Shown here: positions 33,914 through 44,254 of the stretch, one piece after another
Position numbering within the stretch: position 1 is the first letter of the stretch
How the letters are laid out: every line of letters starts with the position of its first letter
NCBI GenBank assembly: GCA_017983465.1
Contig: JAGOBK010000006.1
Span: forward strand, 1-64,000
DNA: 64,000 nucleotides
Source of the DNA: Crocinitomicaceae bacterium
Lineage (GTDB): Bacteria > Bacteroidota > Bacteroidia > Flavobacteriales_D > Crocinitomicaceae
Reading direction: 5' to 3'
Notes under the pieces: generated by a model
Told to the model about the DNA's origin: nothing
Seen by the model: only the letters and a program-made list of their open reading frames with translations
The model's database searches: none
Position numbers and translations under genes: made by a program

Positions 33914-34315
33914 ATGAAATACGCATTACTTACATTCGCTTTCCTTTTCGTTGGATTTGCTCAAGCTCAAAAAGAAACAAAACCTTCTACAGGATTAAAA
34001 TTTACAACACTTGAAATCGTTCGTGAAAATATCCCTTACGATTCTAAAGACATGTTCGTTTTCGAATTCAAAAATGTTTCTAAAAAATCCATTACCGTAA
34101 GTAATGTTCAAACAAGTTGTGGTTGTACAGCAGCCGAGAAACCAACAGAGCCAATCAAAAAAGGTAAAAAAGGAGCCATTAAAGTAACTTACGACACGAA
34201 AAGAGTTGGTGCTTTCACCAAAACAATTACGGTATTTTCTGATGGAGGTGAACCAATTGTATTGACAATTAAAGGTTCAGTTCTATCTCCTTCCGATTCT
34301 CCAACGACAAACTAG
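33914..34315 (+). CDS. DUF1573-family secreted protein
   Basis: This 133-residue protein has a signal peptide (MKYALLTFAFLFVGFAQAQ) and one DUF1573 Ig-like domain (about 25-128), identified by FVFEFKNVSKKSITVSNV, the TSCGCTAAE cysteine motif and VTYDTKRVGAFTKTITVFS. The domain is very common in Bacteroidota periplasmic proteins and its role is unknown. A possible promoter lies at 33863-33896 (TTTG, 22-base spacer, TACCATTG), with one mismatch in the -7 box. Confidence 0.88.
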   Translation: MKYALLTFAFLFVGFAQAQKETKPSTGLKFTTLEIVRENIPYDSKDMFVFEFKNVSKKSITVSNVQTSCGCTAAEKPTEPIKKGKKGAIKVTYDTKRVGAFTKTITVFSDGGEPIVLTIKGSVLSPSDSPTTN

Positions 34316-34362
34316 TCAAGCTTTTTCTCTACTAACGGAGATTGTGCTGCAGAGATATTTGT

Positions 34363-34370
34363 TATCTTTG
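34363..34370 (+). promoter_or_regulatory. -7 box for valS
   Basis: TATCTTTG is a perfect TAnnTTTG, 16 bases before ATG 34387. An imperfect -33 element (ATTGTG near 34341) sits at slightly short spacing. Confidence 0.45.
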
Positions 34371-34386
34371 CAGCAAAGATTGTGTC

Positions 34387-37017
34387 ATGGAAATAGGGAA
34401 AACGTACGAGCCGCAAAAAGCGGAAGATAAATGGTATAAACATTGGTTGGATAAAGGATATTTTCATTCTGTACCTGATCATCGTGAACCCTATACCATA
34501 GTTATCCCTCCCCCAAATGTAACAGGTGTCTTGCACATGGGACACATGTTGAATAATACAATTCAAGATGTACTTGTTCGCAGAGCGAGAATGCTTGGAA
34601 AAAATGCATGTTGGGTACCGGGAACAGATCATGCCTCGATTGCTACCGAAGCGAAAGTTGTTCAAAAACTTCGTCAAGAGGGCATAAAAAAATCTGATTT
34701 AACTAGAGATGAGTTTCTTGCACATGCTTTCGAATGGAAAGATAAACATGGTGGAATCATCCTGGAACAATTGAAAAAATTAGGAGCTTCATGTGACTGG
34801 GAGCGAACACATTTCACCATGGATAAGGAATATTCCGAATCGGTGATTAATGTGTTTATGGATCTATATGCTAAGGGAAAAATTTACCGTGGTGTTCGCA
34901 TGGTGAATTGGGACCCAGAAGCATTAACCGCAGTATCTGACGAGGAAGTGAATTACAAAGAAGTGAATTCACGCCTTTTCTATGTTCGTTATAAAATCAC
35001 AGATACAACAGATGAATGGGTGACAATTGCCACCACAAGGCCTGAAACCATTTTGGGTGATACTGCCATTTGTGTGAATCCGGATGATGAACGCTACAAA
35101 AAGTTAATCGGGAAATTTGCGTTGGTTCCAATCATCAATCGCGAAATTCCAATCATCGCTGATGATTATGTTGATAAAGAATTTGGTACAGGTTGCTTAA
35201 AAGTAACACCCGCTCACGATACAAATGACTACGAATTAGGTAGAAAATACAACTTGCCTTCCATTGACTTATTCAATGATAATGGAACATTAAATGATAA
35301 CGGTGCACACTATGCAGGAAAAGATCGTTTTGATGTTCGTAAAGAAATTGAAAAAGAACTTGATGAAAAAGGGTATTTAGTTAAAACGGAGGATATCATT
35401 AATAAAGTTGGATTCTCTGAACGCACCAATGCGGTGATTGAACCAAAATTATCGATGCAATGGTTCGTTTCCATGAAAGAATTGGCGCAGCCAGCACTTG
35501 ATAATGTCATGAATGGAAACATTCAATTTCATCCAGATAAATTCAAAAACACGTACCGTCATTGGATGGAAAATGTGAAGGATTGGTGTATCTCTCGTCA
35601 ACTTTGGTGGGGACACAGAATCCCAGCTTGGTATTTCGGAAATCGTCCAGATGACTTTGTAGTAGCAAAAACGAAGGAAGAAGCCTTGCGTTTGGCAAGT
35701 GAAAAAGCGGGAAGAGAAATCCTTGAATCTGAGTTGAATCAGGATGAAGATGTGCTCGACACGTGGTTTTCTAGTTGGTTATGGCCTATTTCTGTGTTTA
35801 ACGGTTTGACACAACCTGAAAATGAAGAAATAAAGTATTATTACCCAACAAATGATTTAGTTACAGCACCGGAAATTATGTTCTTCTGGGTGGCGCGTAT
35901 GGTGATTGCTGGCTATGAATACCTTGGTGATTTGCCGTTTAAAAATGTATACTATACGGGAATTGTTCGAGATAAACTTGGACGTAAAATGTCTAAATCT
36001 CTTGGGAATTCACCTGATCCAATTGAATTGATTGAGAAATTTGGAGCGGATGGTGTTCGTGTGGGTATTTTGATTTCATCTCCAGCAGGAAATGACCTTC
36101 CGTTTGATTCTTCGCAATGCGAACAAGGAAGAAACTTTACCAATAAAGTATGGAATGCTTACCGCTTGGTTTCCTCGTGGGAAGTTCGTGAAATAGAACA
36201 ACCATTGTCATCAAAAGTGGCAATTGAATGGTTTGAAAATCGTTTTCAGAAAGTTCTGACTGAAATCAATGATCAATTCGATAAATTCCGAATTTCAGAT
36301 GCGCTCATGGCGATTTACAAGTTGGTTTGGGATGATTTCTGTTCATGGTATTTAGAAATGATTAAGCCTGGTTACGAACAGCCTATTGATCGTCAAACTT
36401 TGGAGAAAACAAAATTCTTTTTCGAGGAATTATTGAAAGTGATGCATCCATTTACTCCCTTCGTTTCTGAAGAGTTATGGCATGCGTTAAACGAGCGCAA
36501 AGATGGAGAGGATATCGTTATTGCTGAATGGCCGAAGGTGAAAACTATCGACGAAAATTACTTGACAGCCTTCGAAAAAGCTGAAAAAATCATCTCTCAC
36601 ATTCGAACGATTCGTAAAAACAACAACATCGCTAATAAAGTGAAGTTGGAAATGTACGTTCGTGCAGACGCAACTACTCAAACTGATTTCGATGCAGTAA
36701 TTTCAAAAATGGGAAATCTTTCTGTATTTGAATACGTTGCGGACAAAATGCAACAAGCGAATTCATTCATTGTGGAAGGAGTTGAGTATTTCATTCCATT
36801 TGGAGACACCGTAGATGTGGAAGCCGAAATCAAGAAAATGGAGGAGGAGTTAGGATACACAAAAGGATTCTTGAAAAGCGTGCAAGGAAAATTATCTAAC
36901 GAACGCTTTGTTGCAGGAGCTCCTGCGCAAGTGTTGGAATTAGAACGCAAGAAAGAAACCGATGCGTTAGGAAAAATTCAACTGTTGGAAGAGAAGCTTT
37001 CCTCCCTAAAAGGATAA
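34387..37017 (+). CDS. valS: Valyl-tRNA synthetase
   Basis: This 876-residue class I synthetase charges tRNA-Val. The HIGH-type motif is in [15 protein letters not shown] (about 40-54), an editing (CP1) domain follows with [12 protein letters not shown], the KMSKS motif is in [14 protein letters not shown], and a C-terminal coiled coil (about 810-876) is present as usual for ValRS. ATG 34387 is chosen over the upstream in-frame extension because [17 protein letters not shown] matches the normal N-terminus. Its stop is one base from the convergent OmpA-family stop. Confidence 0.97.
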   Translation: MEIGKTYEPQKAEDKWYKHWLDKGYFHSVPDHREPYTIVIPPPNVTGVLHMGHMLNNTIQDVLVRRARMLGKNACWVPGTDHASIATEAKVVQKLRQEGIKKSDLTRDEFLAHAFEWKDKHGGIILEQLKKLGASCDWERTHFTMDKEYSESVINVFMDLYAKGKIYRGVRMVNWDPEALTAVSDEEVNYKEVNSRLFYVRYKITDTTDEWVTIATTRPETILGDTAICVNPDDERYKKLIGKFALVPIINREIPIIADDYVDKEFGTGCLKVTPAHDTNDYELGRKYNLPSIDLFNDNGTLNDNGAHYAGKDRFDVRKEIEKELDEKGYLVKTEDIINKVGFSERTNAVIEPKLSMQWFVSMKELAQPALDNVMNGNIQFHPDKFKNTYRHWMENVKDWCISRQLWWGHRIPAWYFGNRPDDFVVAKTKEEALRLASEKAGREILESELNQDEDVLDTWFSSWLWPISVFNGLTQPENEEIKYYYPTNDLVTAPEIMFFWVARMVIAGYEYLGDLPFKNVYYTGIVRDKLGRKMSKSLGNSPDPIELIEKFGADGVRVGILISSPAGNDLPFDSSQCEQGRNFTNKVWNAYRLVSSWEVREIEQPLSSKVAIEWFENRFQKVLTEINDQFDKFRISDALMAIYKLVWDDFCSWYLEMIKPGYEQPIDRQTLEKTKFFFEELLKVMHPFTPFVSEELWHALNERKDGEDIVIAEWPKVKTIDENYLTAFEKAEKIISHIRTIRKNNNIANKVKLEMYVRADATTQTDFDAVISKMGNLSVFEYVADKMQQANSFIVEGVEYFIPFGDTVDVEAEIKKMEEELGYTKGFLKSVQGKLSNERFVAGAPAQVLELERKKETDALGKIQLLEEKLSSLKG

Positions 37018-37018
37018 G

Positions 37019-37867
37019 TTAAATAAAGCGAAAATCAACCCTGCGGTTCTTTTGTTTGCCGGTATCGGTGTCATTTCGATCGGCAGGTTCTTTTTCGCCT
37101 TTGAAATCAATTTCCACGCGTGACTTTGCAAGTCCGTTCTTTTCGAAAAAACGAACAAGTGCTGCTGCCCTTCGTTTGGATAAATCAATGTTGTATGCAT
37201 CAGAACCATCGGAGTCGGTGTGACCGGTAATCAAAATGCGCAAATCTGAATGACTCTTCACCATGCGAATCATTTCAATGAGATAGGCTTCGTATTGTTC
37301 TTGAATGTTGTCCTTGTCGTACTCGAAATAAATAGGCTCAAATTTAAAGGCGCGAAGTTCCTCCAATCGTTTTTCTGGAGAGGATAAGCCATCCTGAAGT
37401 TCTTGTTGAAATTTTGCCAATTGATTGATTGGTAATATGTTTGGTGTATTTTCTAAAATATTAAACTTTGCTCGATAAAGTGTTAACGTGGATTTTCCAT
37501 CCTTACTTTTGCCTAGTAAATACCCTTTTTTTGAATCGTATTCGAAATCAAACTGTTGCTTTTCAATTGGAGCATCATTTTTTGATTTAACACCAAGTCT
37601 TGTTTCATTGATTTCTAAGTGTCCGTTTTCGAGTACTTTTCCAACAAGATCATAAATGTAGTATTGGCCTTCGCTATTTTCATGCCTCATTTTTCCGTCA
37701 ATCATTCCTTTAACAATTGTGATGTCGAGGTATACCCAAGATGTTGAAGCTGTAATAGGATTGGATGGATTTGTGACAAAAGAACCACCCTGCCACGTTC
37801 CGGATAACTTTTGACCGTTAGACCAATTGGACAACAGTAGAAAAAGAAATAGGATGGCAGTTTTCAT
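37019..37867 (-). CDS. OmpA-family cell-envelope protein
   Basis: This 282-residue protein has a signal peptide (MKTAILFLFLLLSNWSNG), an N-terminal beta-rich domain of unknown type (about 20-135), and a C-terminal OmpA-like peptidoglycan-binding domain (about 170-282). The latter carries ITGHTDSDGSDAYNIDLSKR and NRRVDFRF. It should link the outer membrane or periplasm to the cell wall. It faces the glutathione-peroxidase-like gene divergently. Confidence 0.88.
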   Translation of the reverse strand: MKTAILFLFLLLSNWSNGQKLSGTWQGGSFVTNPSNPITASTSWVYLDITIVKGMIDGKMRHENSEGQYYIYDLVGKVLENGHLEINETRLGVKSKNDAPIEKQQFDFEYDSKKGYLLGKSKDGKSTLTLYRAKFNILENTPNILPINQLAKFQQELQDGLSSPEKRLEELRAFKFEPIYFEYDKDNIQEQYEAYLIEMIRMVKSHSDLRILITGHTDSDGSDAYNIDLSKRRAAALVRFFEKNGLAKSRVEIDFKGEKEPADRNDTDTGKQKNRRVDFRFI

Positions 37868-37933
37868 TCTCTTTTATTCGTAATAATTCAAAAAATGTTC
37901 CACAAATTCGAACTATCTTTCCATTTAAATGTT

Positions 37934-37941
37934 CAAATGTA
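37934..37941 (-). promoter_or_regulatory. Candidate -7 box for the OmpA-family gene
   Basis: The minus strand reads TACATTTG, a perfect TAnnTTTG, but 66 bases from the start codon and close to the divergent peroxidase start. No -33 element is evident. Confidence 0.3.
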
Positions 37942-37951
37942 AATCCGAATT

Positions 37952-38485
37952 ATGAAAACACTTTTTTTACTCATTTCAATCGTTGTCCTAATGAATAGCT
38001 CAGAAAAAGAAAACATCTACCAGTATAAAGTGAAAGATATCCATGGTGACACCTTTGATTTTGCTCAGTTAAAAGGAAAGAAAATCATGATTGTGAATAC
38101 GGCATCTAAATGTGGATTGACTCCACAATATGAAAAGTTAGAAGAGCTTTACGAAAAGTATAAAGGAAAAAACTTTTTAATCGTTGGCTTCCCAGCAAAT
38201 GACTTCATGTCCCAAGAGCCAGGATCAAATGAAGAAATTGAAAGTTTCTGTAAAATGAATTACGGCGTGAGTTTTCCGATGATGTCAAAGATTTCGGTGA
38301 AAGGAAAAGACATGCATCCAGTTTATCATTTCTTAACAGAAAAGGCGAAAAATGGATTGGAAGATAATAAGGTAGAGTGGAATTTTCAAAAGTATTTAAT
38401 CGACGAAAACGGACACCTGGTAAAAGTGATTTCTCCAAGAATTCAACCTGATGATGCGTCGATAACTTCATGGATTGAACAATAG
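37952..38485 (+). CDS. Glutathione-peroxidase-family thiol peroxidase, probably thioredoxin-dependent
   Basis: This 177-residue peroxide reductase has a hydrophobic N-terminus (MKTLFLLISIVVLMNSS) that may export it. The peroxidatic Cys54 is in NTASKCGLTPQY, and FPANDFMSQEPG and VEWNFQKYLID supply the Gln/Trp/Asn partners. A second Cys100 in IESFCKMNYGVSFP lies 46 residues later, the spacing I recall for yeast Gpx3/Orp1, so it is probably a 2-Cys, thioredoxin-linked enzyme. It is divergent from the OmpA-family gene. Confidence 0.92.
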   Translation: MKTLFLLISIVVLMNSSEKENIYQYKVKDIHGDTFDFAQLKGKKIMIVNTASKCGLTPQYEKLEELYEKYKGKNFLIVGFPANDFMSQEPGSNEEIESFCKMNYGVSFPMMSKISVKGKDMHPVYHFLTEKAKNGLEDNKVEWNFQKYLIDENGHLVKVISPRIQPDDASITSWIEQ

Positions 38486-38562
38486 TTTAAATCGTTGAAA
38501 TTTTGTTGATAAGTTAGGCTTCCCAAGCCCTTTAAAACCTTCCTAAAAGCCCTGCTTTTTCT

Positions 38563-38570
38563 TATTTTTG
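38563..38570 (+). promoter_or_regulatory. -7 box for gyrB
   Basis: TATTTTTG matches TAnnTTTG, 40 bases before ATG 38611. No TTTG is found at the expected -33 position. Confidence 0.4.
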
Positions 38571-38592
38571 TTAGACTTGAAAAAAGTGATAA

Positions 38593-40563
<1,971 letters not shown>

Positions 40564-40564
40564 G

Positions 40565-41341
40565 ATGCCATTTAGACATAATAAGCCAGTATCAACGTTC
40601 ATACGAATGATACTGGCTTTTTTTGTGTCCTATGGGTTCTATTCGAACCTGTCTATATCACCGCATCTTCCCATTGAAACACCGCGCTTGATGGAAGGAG
40701 AAACGTATCTTCATCATGTAGCTTATGGATTCGTTTATGATGAAACGCATGAACAGGCAAAGTGGATTGCTTATTGTCTGACCAAATCAGAGGCAATGGG
40801 CGTTTTGGAACGATCAGATAACTTTAAGGAGGATCCACTTGTCAAATCAGGGACGGCTACCGACATAGATTATGCAAAAAGTGGTTACGACCGCGGACAT
40901 TTAGCACCTGCAGCTGACATGCGTTGGTCTGTTCAAAGTATGGAGGAATCATTCTTTTACAGCAACATGAGTCCGCAATTACCTTCGTTTAATCGAGGTA
41001 TTTGGAAAAAATTGGAAGAGGAAGTACGCGATTGGGCAGTAACACTTGATTCTATTTTAATTGTAACAGGTCCAGTTTTAAGTGCGGATCTCCCAAAAAT
41101 TGGCATGAACAAAGTAAGTGTTCCAAAATACTATTTTAAAGCAATTGTAGACCTCAAAGGGACTCACTCGAAAGGCATTGCTTTTTTGTTGCCGAATGAA
41201 GGTTCAAAATTGCCGTTAATGAACTTTGCTCTGACCATTAACGAGTTAGAGAAATTAACGAAGATTGATTTCTTCTATCAACTAGATGACAAAATAGAGA
41301 ATACGCTTGAGTCAACTTTGTGTAAAACTTGTTGGCCATAA
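40565..41341 (+). CDS. DNA/RNA non-specific endonuclease (NUC family), secreted
   Basis: This 258-residue nuclease has an N-terminal hydrophobic export or anchor segment (about 12-28) and a His-Me-finger catalytic core. The core shows DRGHLAPAADM (His as general base) and the metal-binding Asn region in NMSPQLPSFNRGIWKKLE. It probably degrades external nucleic acids, for nutrition or biofilm turnover; the NUC1-type toxin alternative has no immunity gene here. ATG 40565 is one base after the gyrB stop; longer in-frame starts inside gyrB are rejected. Confidence 0.88.
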   Translation: MPFRHNKPVSTFIRMILAFFVSYGFYSNLSISPHLPIETPRLMEGETYLHHVAYGFVYDETHEQAKWIAYCLTKSEAMGVLERSDNFKEDPLVKSGTATDIDYAKSGYDRGHLAPAADMRWSVQSMEESFFYSNMSPQLPSFNRGIWKKLEEEVRDWAVTLDSILIVTGPVLSADLPKIGMNKVSVPKYYFKAIVDLKGTHSKGIAFLLPNEGSKLPLMNFALTINELEKLTKIDFFYQLDDKIENTLESTLCKTCWP

Positions 41342-41342
41342 A

Positions 41343-41367
41343 AAAAACCGCCTTTTGAGCGGTTTTT
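41343..41367. terminator. Bidirectional terminator, nuclease/gcvH
   Basis: Stem AAAAACCGC / GCGGTTTTT with loop CTTTTGA, two bases after the nuclease stop and 22 bases from the convergent gcvH stop. T-runs exist on both strands. Confidence 0.88.
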
Positions 41368-41389
41368 AATAATTTTTATGACTTCTTGA

Positions 41390-41767
41390 TTAATGAATCA
41401 AGCCTTCGTATGTAGCAGCATCTAATAATTGATCATACTGAGATGCATCTGTTAATTTTACTTTGATCATCCAACCTTCACCGTAAGGATCCGAATTGAC
41501 TAACTCTGGATTCCCTTCTAAGGCCTCATTGAACTCAAGAATCTCACCACTTACCGGCATAAATAAATCTGAAACTGTTTTTACTGCTTCTACACTTCCA
41601 AATACTTCTTCTTGGTTAAGCGTTTCACCGATTGTTTCGATTTCAACATATACGATATCACCTAATTCGCTTTGTGCAAATTCTGTAATCCCTACAATGG
41701 CAACATCTCCGTCGATTTTTACCCATTCATGGTCTTTTGTGTACTTTAATTCTGCTGGAATATTCAT
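41390..41767 (-). CDS. gcvH: Glycine cleavage system H protein
   Basis: This 125-residue lipoylated carrier shuttles the aminomethyl group between the P and T proteins. The lipoyl lysine is K63 in [16 protein letters not shown]. The N-terminus [16 protein letters not shown] is typical. ATG 41767 is chosen over longer in-frame starts, and a promoter sits just upstream. Other glycine cleavage genes are not in the window. It is divergent from prfB. Confidence 0.96.
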   Translation of the reverse strand: MNIPAELKYTKDHEWVKIDGDVAIVGITEFAQSELGDIVYVEIETIGETLNQEEVFGSVEAVKTVSDLFMPVSGEILEFNEALEGNPELVNSDPYGEGWMIKVKLTDASQYDQLLDAATYEGLIH

Positions 41768-41784
41768 GTCAATTTTGATTTTTA

Positions 41785-41816
41785 CAAATGTAGCAATTTT
41801 GTTCATTTGTTTCAAG
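41785..41816 (-). promoter_or_regulatory. Promoter of gcvH
   Basis: On the minus strand, CTTG (41816-41813), a 20-base spacer and TACATTTG (41792-41785) closely match TTTG-N19-21-TAnnTTTG. The -7 box ends 17 bases before ATG 41767. Confidence 0.6.
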
Positions 41817-41838
41817 CCTTTGGGAAAGACTTTATAAT

Positions 41839-41846
41839 TACCTTTG
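41839..41846 (+). promoter_or_regulatory. -7 box for prfB
   Basis: TACCTTTG is followed by CACC and ATG 41851, so transcription may start at the initiation codon. A TTTG at 41819-41822 lies upstream at 16 bases, a little short. Confidence 0.45.
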
Positions 41847-41850
41847 CACC

Positions 41851-42933
41851 ATGACTATTGATCAGTATAAAGACTTATTGAAGCGCGTTGAAAGCATTCA
41901 AAATTACTTGAAAATCGAAGAGAAGAGAATGCAAATGAAGGAGGAGGAGCTCAAAACGCAAGACCCTTCCTTTTGGGATGACCCTAAAAAAGCAGAAACT
42001 CAGATGAAATCCATCCGTGGTTTAAAGTTTTGGGTGAATACCTTTGATCGTGTTCAGTCTTCTGTTTCTGATTTGGAAGTTGTTATGGAATTCGTCAAAG
42101 AAGGAATGTCTACGGAAGCAGAATTAGATCAGCAATTTCAGGTAATCCTAACAGAAATTGAAGAATTAGAGTTGAAAAACATGCTTTCGGGTGAAGAAGA
42201 TGCCTTAAGCGCTGTTCTGCAAATTACAGCTGGTGCTGGTGGAACGGAAAGCTGTGATTGGGCATCCATGTTGATGCGCATGTACCTGATGTGGGGACAA
42301 AAGAAAGGATATAAAATCACTGAATTAAATTTCCAAGAAGGGGATGTAGCAGGTGTCAAAACGGTTACGTTGGAACTAGAAGGTGAATTTGCTTTTGGAT
42401 ATTTGAAAGGAGAAAATGGCGTTCATCGTTTGGTGCGTATTTCTCCCTTTGATTCGAATGCAAAACGTCACACTTCGTTTGTTTCTGTATACGTTTACCC
42501 ATTAGTGGACGATAACATTGATATTCATATTAATCCAGCAGATGTATCCTTTGAAACGTTTAGATCTGGTGGTGCTGGTGGACAAAACGTAAATAAAGTC
42601 GAAACAGCAGTGCGCTTGCGACATGCTCCGTCTGGAATTATCATTGAAAACTCTGAGTCTAGGTCACAGTTAGCCAACAAGGAAAAAGCCATGCAATTAT
42701 TGCGTTCTCAATTATATGAGTTGGAATTGCGTGAACGTTTGGAAAAACGAAGTGAAATTGAGGCTGGAAAAAAGAAAATAGAGTGGGGGAGTCAAATCCG
42801 AAACTATGTCATGCAACCGTATAAATTGGTGAAAGATGTGCGCACCGGAACAGAAACCAGTGATGTGGATGCAGTGATGGATGGTGGACTAGATCCATTC
42901 TTAAAATCCTTCCTAATGATGTACGGTTCCTAG
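41851..42933 (+). CDS. prfB: Peptide chain release factor 2
   Basis: This 360-residue factor releases peptides at UGA and UAA. The tripeptide anticodon SPF is at 198-200 ([14 protein letters not shown]), and the catalytic GGQ is at 243-245 ([15 protein letters not shown]). The gene is one uninterrupted frame: the in-frame UGA and programmed +1 frameshift found after about codon 25 in many bacteria are absent, the corresponding place reading [10 protein letters not shown]. It shares CTAG with the convergent murF stop. Confidence 0.96.
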   Translation: MTIDQYKDLLKRVESIQNYLKIEEKRMQMKEEELKTQDPSFWDDPKKAETQMKSIRGLKFWVNTFDRVQSSVSDLEVVMEFVKEGMSTEAELDQQFQVILTEIEELELKNMLSGEEDALSAVLQITAGAGGTESCDWASMLMRMYLMWGQKKGYKITELNFQEGDVAGVKTVTLELEGEFAFGYLKGENGVHRLVRISPFDSNAKRHTSFVSVYVYPLVDDNIDIHINPADVSFETFRSGGAGGQNVNKVETAVRLRHAPSGIIIENSESRSQLANKEKAMQLLRSQLYELELRERLEKRSEIEAGKKKIEWGSQIRNYVMQPYKLVKDVRTGTETSDVDAVMDGGLDPFLKSFLMMYGS

Positions 42934-44207
42934 AATAAATCGATTAACTTTTCTAAGGCAATTCCTCTTGATCCTTTAAGTAGGATTAGTTGGTTTTTCA
43001 AATTCAGTTTAACAGCGTTTACTCGAAATTCTTCGTGGTTTTCGAATCCGCTTGGATGAAGTGCTTTGAAAATTGGACCAATTGTGAAGAATGGAATGTT
43101 ATTTTGTTTACAATAGTCTAATATCGTTTGATGCTCTGCAAAGCTTTCTTCACCTAACTCCAACATGTCTCCTATAATTGCTAATTTTTCCATTCCTTTA
43201 ATTTCATTGAAGGATTCCAATGCAGATTTCATACTGGATGGATTCGCGTTATAACAATCAATGATTAGGGTATTATTGACAGTTTTTGTTACTTGACTTC
43301 GGTTATTCTGAGGAATATAGCCCTCAATTGCTTCATTGATTTGCTCAACCGGAACGTCAAAAATATTTCCAAAGGCAATTGCTGCAAGAAAATTATTGAA
43401 ATTATATTTTCCAACTAAGTGTGTATGCAATATTGGTGAATGATAAGAGTGGTTATGCCAGCTGAAATGTACAAATGGATCCAAGTGACTTAATTCCCCG
43501 ACAATTAATGCATTTGGCGTACTTCCATAGGTAACAAGCGGAAGTGGGTAATTTTTACATGCTGTCATAAGAATTTCATCATCCATACAAGCAAAAAGAA
43601 CACCAGATTTTTTTTCAATAGATCGATAAAGTTCCGTTTTGGTTTGCAGAACTCCTTCAAAATTTTTGAATCCCTCTAAATGAGCCTTTCCGATATTGGT
43701 AATGATTCCATGTGTCGGTTCGGCAATTTCGCATAATTTAGCAATGTCTCCCGGTTTATTCGCACCCATTTCAATGATAGCAATCTCGTGTTCTGATGTC
43801 AGGCGAAGAAGTGTTAGCGGCACACCTATATGATTGTTTAAGTTCCCAATCGTACAGAGTGTATTGAATTTCTGAGATAATACGGCATTGACAAGTTCTT
43901 TGGTACTAGTTTTCCCATTACTGCCAGTAATTCCAATGAAAGGGATGTTGAATTTATTACGGTGAAAATTAGCAAGTTTTTGCAGGAAAACAAGTGAGTT
44001 TTCCACGTAAAAGATATTCTTTTCGTTGGCATATTGAACCTCGTCAACAATAGAATAAGTGGCACCTGATTCAATGGCTTTAGCTGCAAATAAATTCCCG
44101 TTGAAATGTTCACCTTTCAATGCAATGAACATTGATCCTTCCTGAATATTTCGAGTGTCCGTTGATATACCGGAGCATTCATAAAATAAATCAACTAATT
44201 TTTCCAT
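42930..44207 (-). CDS. murF: UDP-MurNAc-tripeptide--D-Ala-D-Ala ligase
   Basis: This 425-residue enzyme adds D-Ala-D-Ala to the cell-wall precursor. It shows [20 protein letters not shown] at the N-terminus, the ATP loop [13 protein letters not shown], the [12 protein letters not shown] and [11 protein letters not shown] motifs, and [14 protein letters not shown] in the C-terminal domain. ATG 44207 is preferred over longer in-frame starts running through the gldJ terminator. The start is only 13 bases after that terminator's T-run, so expression may depend on read-through or a start site within it. Confidence 0.95.
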   Translation of the reverse strand: MEKLVDLFYECSGISTDTRNIQEGSMFIALKGEHFNGNLFAAKAIESGATYSIVDEVQYANEKNIFYVENSLVFLQKLANFHRNKFNIPFIGITGSNGKTSTKELVNAVLSQKFNTLCTIGNLNNHIGVPLTLLRLTSEHEIAIIEMGANKPGDIAKLCEIAEPTHGIITNIGKAHLEGFKNFEGVLQTKTELYRSIEKKSGVLFACMDDEILMTACKNYPLPLVTYGSTPNALIVGELSHLDPFVHFSWHNHSYHSPILHTHLVGKYNFNNFLAAIAFGNIFDVPVEQINEAIEGYIPQNNRSQVTKTVNNTLIIDCYNANPSSMKSALESFNEIKGMEKLAIIGDMLELGEESFAEHQTILDYCKQNNIPFFTIGPIFKALHPSGFENHEEFRVNAVKLNLKNQLILLKGSRGIALEKLIDLF

Positions 44208-44222
44208 GATGCAAAAATGCAA

Positions 44223-44252
44223 AAAAAAAGCCCGATTGCTCGGGCTTTTTTT
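44223..44252 (-). terminator. Terminator between gldJ and murF
   Basis: A 13-base-pair stem (AAAAAAAGCCCGA / TCGGGCTTTTTTT on the plus strand, loop TTGC) lies two bases after the gldJ stop, with a nine-T run on the minus strand. murF begins just beyond it. Confidence 0.9.
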
Positions 44253-44254
44253 AA

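Noticed and set aside
38512-38535. GGCTT-CCC-AAGCC hairpin after the peroxidase gene
   Set aside because: Only five base pairs and no T-run, so it is not called a terminator.
41851-41931. Programmed frameshift in prfB
   Set aside because: No in-frame UGA exists; the gene is one continuous frame.
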